This document shows, piece by piece, positions 8,033 to 13,740 of a stretch of DNA of 16,018 bases; the stretch's first letter is position 1, and each line of letters opens with the position of its first letter. Position numbers and translations under genes: made by a program. The stretch is from Phycisphaerales bacterium (GTDB lineage: Bacteria > Planctomycetota > Phycisphaerae > SM23-33): the NCBI GenBank assembly GCA_003485185.1, contig DNAS01000103.1:34651-50668 (forward strand), given 5' to 3'. The notes beneath the pieces were generated by a model. The model saw only the letters and a list, made by a program, of their open reading frames with translations. It searched no databases and was not told the DNA's origin.

Positions 8033-8056
8033 CCGCCCCCGCCCGGGGCCTATAAT
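8028..8056 (+). promoter_or_regulatory. Leaderless promoter of the phosphatase gene
   Basis: A perfect TATAAT lies at 8051-8056. The next six bases are GGACGG and then comes the ATG at 8063, so the expected transcription start falls on the start codon. A poor -35 (TTTTTC, 8028-8033) is 17 bp upstream. There is no room for a normally spaced Shine-Dalgarno site. Confidence 0.65.
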
Positions 8057-8062
8057 GGACGG

Positions 8063-8659
8063 ATGATTTCTTCTCGAACCGGAAAAGTTCGGCGGTTTTT
8101 TCTCCCCGTGATCCTGCCGGCGGTCCTGGCCGGCGGCGTGGCCGTGTGGGCCTGCGTCGAACACGAGGAAGGGCGGCATCATTTCTCGCGCGTCGCGCGC
8201 GGCGTGCTCTACCGCTCCCGCCAGCCGGACGCGGAGAACCTCGACGGCCTGGCCCGGCGCAACATCCGCCTGGTCGTCAACCTGCGCACGCGGGAGGAAG
8301 ACCCGCCGACCTTCGACTGGGAAAAATCCGCCTGCGCCCAGCGCGGCGCGACGATGGTGAACATTCCCGTCGTGACGGCCTTGCCCACCGACGCGCAGAT
8401 CGCCGAGTTCCTGCGGGTCATCCGCGCGAATCCAGCCGCCACGTTGGTCCACTGCGAGATGGGCCGCTCGCGGACGGGGGCGATGGTGGCCGCGTATCGC
8501 GTGGTGGCCGAAGGCGCGTCGCCCGCGGCCGCGCTGGCCGAGGCCGCGGTGCACAACCCGACCCTCTCCCCGCGTGAAAAGGCCGACCTGGAGGCGATGC
8601 TGAAGTCGCTTCACGAAAACCGCGCGGGCTGGCTGGCGCGCACCGCGCCGCGCTCCTGA
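8063..8659 (+). CDS. Membrane-anchored dual-specificity/tyrosine phosphatase family protein
   Basis: A 198-aa cysteine-based phosphatase of the DSP/PTP superfamily. The P-loop is H130-C131-E-M-G-R-S-R137-T-G, a full CX5R signature. The preceding text, VLYRSRQPDAENLDGL (48-63) and VVNLR (71-75), is typical of bacterial DSP-like proteins. A general-acid Asp cannot be fixed by eye; D110 is a candidate. Residues about 11-30 form one hydrophobic segment after a short basic N-terminus, so the enzyme is probably tethered to the membrane with its catalytic domain outside the cytoplasm, or exported. The frame is open far upstream through accA, but the promoter at 8051-8056 and the protein pattern place the start at 8063. 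The substrate is unknown. Phosphotyrosine, a polysaccharide or a lipid phosphate are all possible for this fold. Confidence 0.87.
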   Translation: MISSRTGKVRRFFLPVILPAVLAGGVAVWACVEHEEGRHHFSRVARGVLYRSRQPDAENLDGLARRNIRLVVNLRTREEDPPTFDWEKSACAQRGATMVNIPVVTALPTDAQIAEFLRVIRANPAATLVHCEMGRSRTGAMVAAYRVVAEGASPAAALAEAAVHNPTLSPREKADLEAMLKSLHENRAGWLARTAPRS

Positions 8660-8686
8660 CCGCTTTCGCGCCCCGCGCCGCGCGCT

Positions 8687-8702
8687 GCCGCCGGCGGCTT
8701 TC
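8687..8702 (+). terminator. Weak hairpin after the phosphatase gene
   Basis: GCCG (8687-8690), CCGG loop and CGGC (8695-8698) are followed by TTTCC. The stem is short but very GC-rich. The T-rich stretch again overlaps the -35 position of the following promoter. Weak as a terminator on its own. Confidence 0.3.
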
Positions 8703-8726
8703 CTTCGGCCGCGCCGGCGGTATAAT
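8698..8726 (+). promoter_or_regulatory. Leaderless promoter of the PfkB-family kinase gene
   Basis: A perfect TATAAT lies at 8721-8726, followed by six bases (GCCTCC) and the ATG at 8733. The only -35-like sequence at 17-bp spacing is CTTTCC (8698-8703), a poor match. The geometry is the same as for the genes starting at 8063 and 11904. Confidence 0.65.
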
Positions 8727-8732
8727 GCCTCC

Positions 8733-9689
8733 ATGCCCGACGCCCGCACCATCGTCACCGTCAGTCTGAACCCCGCCATCGACCGCGTCATCGAGGTGGA
8801 GAACTTCGCCCTCGGCGAACACCAGGTCGGCCACGAGATCATGCGCATCCCCGGCGGCAAGGCCGTCAACGTCTCGCGCGTGCTCAAGGCGCTGGGCGTC
8901 CGCAGCATCGCCACGGGCTTCCTCGGCCGGGACACCCGACACGAGTTCGACAGCGTGCTGTCCGGGCATCTCGTCGGCGACGAGTTCTTCCTCCTGCCCG
9001 GCAGGACGCGGGAGAACATCACCATCGCCGACCCGAAGACCAACCAGGAGACGCACATCCGCAACCCCGGCCTGACCGTCGATCCGCGCAGCCTCAAGCG
9101 CCTGGCCACCAAGCTCAACCTCGTCTGCCGGCAGGGGCACTTCGTCGTCTTCAGCGGCTCGCTGCCGCCCGGCGTCGAGGGCAAGGACTTCGTGACGCTC
9201 ATCGACATCTGCCGCTCGGCCGGGGCGCACGTCGCCGTCGACACCACCGGTGAGGCGCTGGACGCCGTCGCCGACCAGCCGCTCTGGCTGGTCAAGCCCA
9301 ACGCGCACGAGCTGGCCCGCCTGGCCGGGCGCGAACTGCACGGCCTGGACGACGAGCTCCGCGCCGCCCGCGAGCTGACGAAGCGCGTCAAGATCGTCCT
9401 GTTCACCCGCGGGGCGCAAGGGGCCTACCTGTTCACCGACCGGCTCGCCCTGCACGCCCGCGCGGAGATGGACCCCGCGCGCGTGCGGAACACCGTCGGC
9501 TGCGGCGACGTGCTGCTGGGCGCGTTCCTGGCCGGGCTGTGGCGCGGGCGCGCCATGCCCGACGCCTTCGCCGACGCCGTCGCCGCCGCCACCGCCAGCG
9601 CCTGCATCATTGCCCCGGCCGAGTTCGAGTCCCAAACCGTCGCCGAGTTCCGCGCCGCCCTCCGCGTCGAATCCCTCCCGCCTGTGTGA
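8733..9689 (+). CDS. PfkB-family sugar-phosphate kinase, 1-phosphofructokinase-like
   Basis: A 318-aa ribokinase-superfamily enzyme that should phosphorylate a sugar phosphate with ATP in the cytoplasm. The N-terminal VTVSLNPAIDR (8-18) and GGKAVNVSRVLKALG (41-55) belong to the 1-phosphofructokinase / tagatose-6-phosphate kinase / PfkB branch. SGSLPPG (141-147), KPN (188-190) and TRGAQGA (225-231, nucleotide site) follow. The catalytic loop is TVGCGD (254-259) with Asp259 as base. The usual loop is GAGDS; here Ala is Cys and Ser is Val, a mild departure. Whether the substrate is fructose 1-phosphate, fructose 6-phosphate or tagatose 6-phosphate cannot be decided: there are no PTS or aldolase genes beside it. 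The start is fixed by the promoter six bases upstream of the ATG. Its downstream gap is filled with repeats. Confidence 0.93.
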   Translation: MPDARTIVTVSLNPAIDRVIEVENFALGEHQVGHEIMRIPGGKAVNVSRVLKALGVRSIATGFLGRDTRHEFDSVLSGHLVGDEFFLLPGRTRENITIADPKTNQETHIRNPGLTVDPRSLKRLATKLNLVCRQGHFVVFSGSLPPGVEGKDFVTLIDICRSAGAHVAVDTTGEALDAVADQPLWLVKPNAHELARLAGRELHGLDDELRAARELTKRVKIVLFTRGAQGAYLFTDRLALHARAEMDPARVRNTVGCGDVLLGAFLAGLWRGRAMPDAFADAVAAATASACIIAPAEFESQTVAEFRAALRVESLPPV

Positions 9690-9700
9690 GTGCGGGGCCG

Positions 9701-9848
9701 ATTGCCGCAATAGGCAATAGTGGGGAGCAACAGAGCCGCGACCGTGAGGGAGCGGTCACCGGGACGTGCGAGAAAAAAGAGTCCACGAATTACACGAATT
9801 GCACGAAGAAAGAAGTGGTAGTGCGTTGGCTCAGCCACGTGCGCTGAG
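9701..9848. repeat. Cluster of three intergenic word-repeat types
   Basis: Within the 294-bp gap 9690-9983 four structures follow one another. ATTGCC (9701-9706) and GGCAAT (9713-9718) form a stem with a 6-nt loop. The segment 9731-9757 holds a GACCG/CGGTC hairpin (9740-9744 and 9753-9757); from memory, close relatives of this segment recur in planctomycete genomes. Three 9-bp units follow at 9783-9791, 9792-9800 and 9801-9809 (CCACGAATT, ACACGAATT, GCACGAAGA), the same family as at 12481-12507. CTCAGC (9830-9835) and GCTGAG (9843-9848) form a last stem. Nothing was recognised in 9849-9983, and no classical terminator was found for either converging gene. Confidence 0.75.
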
Positions 9849-9983
9849 GGGGAATAGCATGTACGCCGCGTCGTGCATCGGGTCGGCCACACACCAGCGA
9901 GACAGACCACACCACCTGTCCAGAAACACGTGTAAGCTTTCGTACAAGGATTCGGGCTACGCTGGGTACTCCTCCTCATGCTG

Positions 9984-11198
9984 TCACTGGTATCGGAGGT
10001 TCTTGAAGAAGCCGAACTCCTCCTGCCATTGCTGGGCCAACGCCGCTTGTTCCCTCGAAAGCCGGGGGATCGTGAGGCTCAGTAAGTCCAACGAGAAGCC
10101 CTGGCCGACTTTGGGCGTTTCCGTCGCGATACCCACCACCTGTGGCTTGTCTGGATGAAGCCAACGTGCGATTAGGCAGCGTGCCTTCAACTCCGCGATT
10201 CGGTCCTCACGAGGCAAGTCAACGGGACAACCCAGAAACACATACGTAGCAAGGCCGGGATACGGATGAATGCGAGACCGGGATTGCCCCAGCTTGTTTG
10301 CCTCCAGGAATCCCGAGAAGCTCTTGCCCAATCCTCGGCGAGTGAACCGGTCTTCTCGGGCCATGGTGCGCAAAGCTTGCTCCACTCCGTCGGTATCCTG
10401 CTCGCCGAGTAGGAGGCCAGCTCGATGGTCTTGGCAGAACGTCTCTATCAGTCGATCCCACACATAGCTGATTTCATCTTGACGCTTCTTGCCGAGGTAC
10501 TGCTCGCCAGTCGAGAATGCCTGCCAGACACCCTCGCCAAGACAGATCAAGTCATTGTCCGGGAACTGACGTCCATTCTGGAGATACATAGCCAGAAGAT
10601 CTTCCTCACCGCCTTCAACGATTACTTCGGCTTGTAGGCTTTCCTTGGCCAACAGATATGCCACAAAGTCCGAGATTGTGTCCAATTCTCGTATGGTGGC
10701 AATGAACGCAGGACTGTCTAACACATGCACGTATTTTCTCTGCTTCTTGTTATCAAACCATCCAGATGACAGACCGATCTTCCCTTCGCCTCCAAGTGCA
10801 ACGGCGATTCGATGAACTCGACGCGTCCCGGAAGGAGGTAGCGTCAGCCCCCGTTCGCCTGGCTTGCCGACCACGTGAAGTCCGGTGCCGTCAAGACTGA
10901 GCACTCGCTCTGCACCGAATACTTGCTTGACCGATCCGTCAACCGCTTTACGCTGCCAGCGTGGGATATCCACGTTGGGATTCCCGGTATCCTTGAACTC
11001 AATATGCTTGACAGACAAGACGATGATATCCGAATCGCACACGACCATGACATCACACAACTCCTGGTCTTTCTTGCCCCTGGGATTCGCGTACGTCCAG
11101 AGAGAAAGGAAAGATTGCTGGCAGTGATCGGCTACAAACCGCTCTGCGTCATCGCCCCCGCTGTCGTTTGAGGCTTGACCCATATTGCCAACAAGCAT
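9984..11198 (-). CDS. Orphan protein with probable PD-(D/E)XK nuclease-like N-terminal domain
   Basis: A protein of about 404 aa with no confident named family. Near the N-terminus there is a pattern I associate with nuclease-like hypothetical proteins: an early Glu (AERFV), then QELCDVMVV with an Asp, a hydrophobic strand DIIVLSVK ending in Lys, then RWQRKAVDGSVKQVFGAER. The E...D...(x)VK spacing fits a PD-(D/E)XK core in which the usual acid before the Lys is Ser, as I recall in relatives. The remaining 300 residues are soluble, mixed alpha/beta, and lack recognisable motifs or membrane segments. The start is uncertain: TTG at 11222, ATG at 11198 and ATG at 11183 are all in frame and none has a good ribosome site; 11198 is a compromise. 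A sampled line (10681-10740) is about 45% G+C, far below the flanking genes, which suggests transfer. A defence role is possible but unproven. Confidence 0.8.
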   Translation of the reverse strand: MLVGNMGQASNDSGGDDAERFVADHCQQSFLSLWTYANPRGKKDQELCDVMVVCDSDIIVLSVKHIEFKDTGNPNVDIPRWQRKAVDGSVKQVFGAERVLSLDGTGLHVVGKPGERGLTLPPSGTRRVHRIAVALGGEGKIGLSSGWFDNKKQRKYVHVLDSPAFIATIRELDTISDFVAYLLAKESLQAEVIVEGGEEDLLAMYLQNGRQFPDNDLICLGEGVWQAFSTGEQYLGKKRQDEISYVWDRLIETFCQDHRAGLLLGEQDTDGVEQALRTMAREDRFTRRGLGKSFSGFLEANKLGQSRSRIHPYPGLATYVFLGCPVDLPREDRIAELKARCLIARWLHPDKPQVVGIATETPKVGQGFSLDLLSLTIPRLSREQAALAQQWQEEFGFFKNLRYQ

Positions 11199-11263
11199 AT
11201 CTGGACATGGCCAGGACGACAACGGTTAGTGAGTAGGGCGAGCAACTTGCTTGCTCGCTGGAC

Positions 11264-11429
11264 CGGCTCAGGCTACAGGCTTCAGACCTCAGGCTACAGA
11301 CATCAGGCGTCAGGACGCCGCAGGCAGGCTGTTCCTGAAGCCTTTAGCCTTTAGCCTGTAGCCCGCCTCCCCTCCGTCCCCAGTCCTCGGCCCTCAGTCC
11401 TTCTTCTCGCAATTCGTGGACTGTTTTTC
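11264..11429 (-). repeat. Composite repeat element, left inverted copy
   Basis: Read on the minus strand, the element begins with a GAAAAACAGTCC... block (11429-11409), passes through GGACTGAGG words and ends in a CAGGCTACAGGCTTCAG-type word array. The segment 11271-11343 is the reverse complement of 12550-12622 with one mismatch in 73. The block 11409-11429 matches 12471-12491 in all 21 bases, again inverted. It occupies most of the 347-bp gap between the nuclease-like gene and rpsT and ends about 25 bases before the rpsT -35 box. From 11199 to 11263 nothing further was recognised. Confidence 0.9.
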
Positions 11430-11453
11430 GCCGCAAATCGCCCGAAATTGGGC

Positions 11454-11481
11454 TTGCTCAATGCTTCCCAGGGCGTATAAT
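11454..11481 (+). promoter_or_regulatory. rpsT promoter
   Basis: TTGCTC (11454-11459), a 16-bp spacer and a perfect TATAAT (11476-11481) precede rpsT. Transcription should start near 11488, giving a leader of about 58 bases that carries a good ribosome site. This gene thus contrasts with the leaderless neighbours. Confidence 0.7.
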
Positions 11482-11533
11482 GCGGCGTTTCCAAAGTCAG
11501 GCAGCACGCAAGCACGCAGCACAAGGATCCTAC

Positions 11534-11538
11534 AGGAG
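11534..11538 (+). promoter_or_regulatory. rpsT Shine-Dalgarno site, deciding a GTG start
   Basis: AGGAG stands seven bases before GTG 11546-11548. It is the clearest ribosome-binding site in the window and selects the GTG, which begins the canonical S20 N-terminus MAHSLSAKKR. An upstream in-frame ATG at 11480 overlaps the -10 box and cannot be used. Confidence 0.85.
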
Positions 11539-11545
11539 AATTTTC

Positions 11546-11818
11546 GTGGCACATTCGCTTTCGGCAAAGAAGCGCATCCGGCAGAACGCCAAGCACCGCG
11601 CGAGAAATCGCTGGCGCCGCGACCAGGTCAAGCAGGTCCTCAAGGACTTCGACCAGGCCGTCCAGACCAACGACCAGGCCAAGGCGGCCGAGCAGCTCCA
11701 GGCCGTCACCAAGACGCTCGACAAGGTGGCCGCGAAGGGCCTGATCCACAAGAACGCCGTTTCCCGCAAGAAGTCCCGCCTGGCCAAGCGGGTCAACAAG
11801 CTCGCCGCCAAGGCGTAG
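11546..11818 (+). CDS. rpsT: 30S ribosomal protein S20
   Basis: S20 binds 16S rRNA early in assembly of the small ribosomal subunit. The product is 90 aa (E. coli 87 aa). It has the typical basic, Ala-rich three-helix sequence: HSLSAKKRIRQNAKHRARN at the start, Ala/Gln-rich second helix, and the conserved KGLIHKNAVSRKKSRL (64-79) near the end. The start codon is GTG, supported by AGGAG seven bases upstream. E. coli rpsT uses UUG and is autoregulated in translation, so a weak start codon may be meaningful here too, but no autoregulatory structure was identified. It is transcribed alone: own promoter, own terminator. Confidence 0.97.
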   Translation: MAHSLSAKKRIRQNAKHRARNRWRRDQVKQVLKDFDQAVQTNDQAKAAEQLQAVTKTLDKVAAKGLIHKNAVSRKKSRLAKRVNKLAAKA

Positions 11819-11843
11819 CGCTGGCGTTTTCCCTCGTCTCCCC

Positions 11844-11872
11844 GCCCACGGGCAAACGTCCGTGGGCTTTTT
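11844..11872 (+). terminator. rpsT intrinsic terminator
   Basis: GCCCACGG (11844-11851) and CCGTGGGC (11860-11867) form a perfect 8-bp stem with an 8-nt loop, followed at once by five T residues (11868-11872). It starts 26 bases after the rpsT stop. Its T-run is also the -35 region of the next gene's promoter. Confidence 0.85.
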
Positions 11873-11897
11873 CTGCGCCGTGGCGCGGGGGTACAAT
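11868..11897 (+). promoter_or_regulatory. Leaderless promoter of the rRNA methyltransferase gene
   Basis: TACAAT (11892-11897) is followed by six bases (CCGGCC) and the ATG at 11904. TTTTTC (11868-11873) lies 18 bp upstream of the -10 box and is the T-run of the rpsT terminator. No Shine-Dalgarno site is present. Confidence 0.6.
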
Positions 11898-11903
11898 CCG
11901 GCC

Positions 11904-12527
11904 ATGACGAAACCTCAAGGCCCTTTCGCCAGCCGGGCCGGTGAAAAACTCGACGCCGCGCTGGACGCGTTCGGCCTGGACGTGCGCGGGATGGTCTGCG
12001 CCGACTTCGGTTGCAACGTCGGCGGGTTCACCGACTGCCTGCTGCGCCGCGGCGCGCGGAAAGTCTACGCGGTGGACACCGGATACGGCGAGCTGGCGTG
12101 GAAACTCCGCACCGACGCGCGGGTGGTCGTCCTGGAGCGGACCAACGCCCTGCACGCCGACTGTCCCGAGCCGGCCGACCTGGTCGTCTGCGACGTCGCC
12201 TGGACGCCGCAGGAGCGGATCGTCCCGGCCGCGGCGCGATGGCTGAAAGACGGCGGGCGGATCGTCTCGCTGCTCAAACCGCACTACGAGCTGTCCAAGC
12301 TGCGCGGGCGCAAGCCCCCCGGCCCGCTGGCGCCCGGACAGGCCGAACACATCTGCCGTGAGATCTGCGAGCGCCTGGGCGAAGCTGGTTTCACCCTCCG
12401 CGCCGCCATGCGTTCCGTCCTGCGCGGCAAGGGCGGAAACACGGAGTTCTTGCTGTGGATCGTGCCGGGGGAAAAACAGTCCACGAATTGCACGAAGTAC
12501 ACGAAGGAAGAAAGGACTGAGGACTGA
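11904..12527 (+). CDS. TlyA/FtsJ-family rRNA 2'-O-methyltransferase lacking the S4 domain
   Basis: A 207-aa SAM-dependent methyltransferase of the TlyA family, which 2'-O-methylates rRNA. SRAGEKLDAALDAF (10-23), GGFTDCLLRRGARKVYAVD (40-58), YGELAWKLR (61-69), VVVLERTNA (74-82) and LLKPHYE (123-129) follow the family closely. The K-D-K-E set expected for FtsJ-type catalysis is present as K15, D97, K125 and E181. Two things are unusual. The N-terminal S4 RNA-binding domain of about 60 residues found in standard TlyA is absent; the promoter directly before the ATG shows that this is not a wrong start. SAM motif I reads ADFGCNVGG, where relatives I recall have DVGASTGG. Residues after about 189 are encoded by a dispersed repeat and are probably not part of the fold. 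Convergent with the PEP-CTERM gene. Homology is clear; rRNA target unknown. Confidence 0.92.
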   Translation: MTKPQGPFASRAGEKLDAALDAFGLDVRGMVCADFGCNVGGFTDCLLRRGARKVYAVDTGYGELAWKLRTDARVVVLERTNALHADCPEPADLVVCDVAWTPQERIVPAAARWLKDGGRIVSLLKPHYELSKLRGRKPPGPLAPGQAEHICREICERLGEAGFTLRAAMRSVLRGKGGNTEFLLWIVPGEKQSTNCTKYTKEERTED

Positions 12528-12650
12528 GGGAAAACGGGCTTCAGGCTCAAGGCTTCAGGAACAGCCTGCCTGCGGCGTCCTGACACCTGATGTCTGTAGC
12601 CTGAGGTCTGAAGCCTGTAGCCCGTAGCCTGAGGTCTGCAACCTGACCGA
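12471..12650 (+). repeat. Composite repeat element, right copy, overlapping the methyltransferase 3' end
   Basis: The element starts inside the preceding coding region with a 21-bp block (12471-12491) that also occurs inverted at 11409-11429. It continues with three 9-bp CACGAA units (12481-12507), GGACTGAGG words (12514-12530) and an array of CAGGCTTCAGG / CTGTAGCCTGAGG words to about 12650. The stretch 12550-12622 is the reverse complement of 11271-11343 except at one base. Both copies point away from the rpsT-methyltransferase pair. Confidence 0.9.
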
Positions 12651-12689
12651 TCGACCAGTCCACCAGTTAACCAAAAGGCCGAAAACAAA

Positions 12690-12736
12690 GACCGGATTGT
12701 CACGCCCGTGGGGACATGACAATCCGGTCCGTTTTT
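12690..12736. terminator. Bidirectional terminator between convergent genes
   Basis: GACCGGATTGTCA (12690-12702) and TGACAATCCGGTC (12717-12729) form a perfect 13-bp stem with a 14-nt loop. A T-run (12732-12736) follows on the plus strand and an A-rich stretch (12681-12689) precedes it, so the minus-strand transcript also ends in a U-rich tail. It would end both the methyltransferase and the PEP-CTERM transcripts. Confidence 0.85.
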
Positions 12737-12775
12737 CCCGGGTTCCCCGGTTCCTTGGTTCCGGGTTCCTTTTTT
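12735..12775. repeat. GGTTCC word repeat, second copy
   Basis: The run contains GGGTTCCCCGG, TTCCTTGG and TTCCGGGTTCC. Positions 12751-12772 match 1950-1971 in 21 of 22 bases. It ends at the stop codon of the PEP-CTERM gene. Confidence 0.75.
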
Positions 12776-12779
12776 CGGT

Positions 12780-13598
12780 CTACCGTCGTGCCGATTTGGC
12801 CCGGCGGAGGATGGCCAGTCCGCCCATCGCCAGCAGCGCCAGCGTCGCCGGTTCGGGGACGACTTCGAACTGCGTGCCGTCGCCCGCGATCGTGATCTGG
12901 TAGAAGTCGTCGTCGCCCGAGGCGAAATCGAAGGCCTGGAAGTCACTCGAGCCGGCCACGAAGGTCAGGTCGGTCACCACGCCGTCCACCATCGTGACGT
13001 ATCCGACCGTCATCTCCGACTCGCCGGTTCCGGCGAAGTCCACGTGCCAGGCGGTGTCGGTCTTGCTCATCGTGCCGCCCATGAAGGCGAACGAGGAGTT
13101 GGAGAAGTCCGAATCTTCCTGCCAGGCGTCCACGAAGAGGCCGGCCAGCATGTCCCACGTATAAGCGCCGGCGGGCGACCAGGTCCAGGTGAAATTCACG
13201 CTCTGGCCGACCGGGGAGGTCAGGGGGGCGGTCAGTTGCGGCAGCGGGGCGAACGCCGATTCCGCCGGCGCGGTCAGGTTGAACGTGTAGAGGGACTGCT
13301 CCGCGCCGCGGCTGATCAGCAGGTCGAAGCTGCCATTGAGTTCGTCACCCAGGTCCGACAGCGTGTCATACCAGTCCGAGTTGGTCCAGAAATCGTTGTC
13401 CTCTCCGTCGAAGGAATCCCACATTCCCGCGCCGGACGGGCTGATCTGCGCGCCGGTCACGCCGTCCTGCATGACGTTGATTCCCGCGCGGTATCCCATC
13501 GGACTCTGGACGATCTCGAAGGACAATTCCCCCGCCTGTGCCGCACCCGCCAGGCCAAGACAGACCCCAACCACCACAGAAACAATGAGCCTACACAT
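12780..13598 (-). CDS. PEP-CTERM sorting-domain protein, secreted
   Basis: A 272-aa exported protein. A signal peptide is clear at residues 1-22 (MCRLIV, hydrophobic core VVVGVCLGLAG, AQA cleavage site). The mature part is acidic, rich in Gly, Ser, Thr, Asp and aromatic residues and low in Lys, typical of surface or exopolymer proteins, with no recognised enzyme motif. The C-terminus has the full PEP-CTERM signal: VPEPATL, a hydrophobic segment LALLAMGGLAIL, then basic RRAKSARR. Such proteins are recognised by exosortase (EpsH/XrtA type) after export; no exosortase is in the window. The frame extends upstream to 13697, but the signal peptide fixes the start at 13598, where AGAGGA lies eight bases upstream on the minus strand. 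Its function beyond envelope or extracellular matrix is unknown. Confidence 0.93.
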   Translation of the reverse strand: MCRLIVSVVVGVCLGLAGAAQAGELSFEIVQSPMGYRAGINVMQDGVTGAQISPSGAGMWDSFDGEDNDFWTNSDWYDTLSDLGDELNGSFDLLISRGAEQSLYTFNLTAPAESAFAPLPQLTAPLTSPVGQSVNFTWTWSPAGAYTWDMLAGLFVDAWQEDSDFSNSSFAFMGGTMSKTDTAWHVDFAGTGESEMTVGYVTMVDGVVTDLTFVAGSSDFQAFDFASGDDDFYQITIAGDGTQFEVVPEPATLALLAMGGLAILRRAKSARR

Positions 13599-13707
13599 GG
13601 TACGAATCCTCTCTTGCACGAATGCACTGCTGAGCACGATTTTGTGGCGAGCAACCTCCGCGCGGCCCTCTGCCGTGCGGCCACGAACGCTGAGCAATAA
13701 GCTACAG

Positions 13708-13735
13708 AGTTTACCTTACTTCCGCAGGGCGTCAA
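13708..13735 (-). promoter_or_regulatory. Candidate promoter of the PEP-CTERM gene
   Basis: On the minus strand TTGACG (13735-13730) and TAAACT (13713-13708) are 16 bp apart. Transcription would start near 13701, leaving a leader of about 100 bases. The -35 box is good (five of six), the -10 box fair (four of six). Confidence 0.45.
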
Positions 13736-13740
13736 GAGGG

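Noticed and set aside
7862..9710. Long minus-strand open frames opposite the phosphatase and the kinase
   Set aside because: The plus strand here has CX5R and PfkB signatures plus promoters placed exactly at the starts; the antisense products are Arg/Ala/Gly/Ser-rich with no motif.
9783..9809. Short CRISPR array
   Set aside because: Units are 9 bp in direct contact with no unique spacers, and no cas gene is present anywhere in the window.
9849..9983. tRNA or small RNA gene
   Set aside because: No cloverleaf, T-loop GTTCRA box or convincing promoter-terminator pair could be found in this stretch.
11480..11545. Upstream ATG extension of rpsT
   Set aside because: This ATG is part of the TATAAT box, so it would not be in the mRNA. 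The GTG at 11546 has a strong ribosome site and begins the conserved S20 N-terminus.
11271..12622. Composite transposon bounded by insertion sequences
   Set aside because: The inverted copies are only about 165-180 bp, encode no transposase and enclose housekeeping genes, and no target-site duplication was identified.
13599..13697. N-terminal extension of the PEP-CTERM protein
   Set aside because: The upstream 33 codons would bury the signal peptide, overlap the probable leader region and lack a ribosome site; the ATG at 13598 has AGAGGA upstream and a classic signal peptide.
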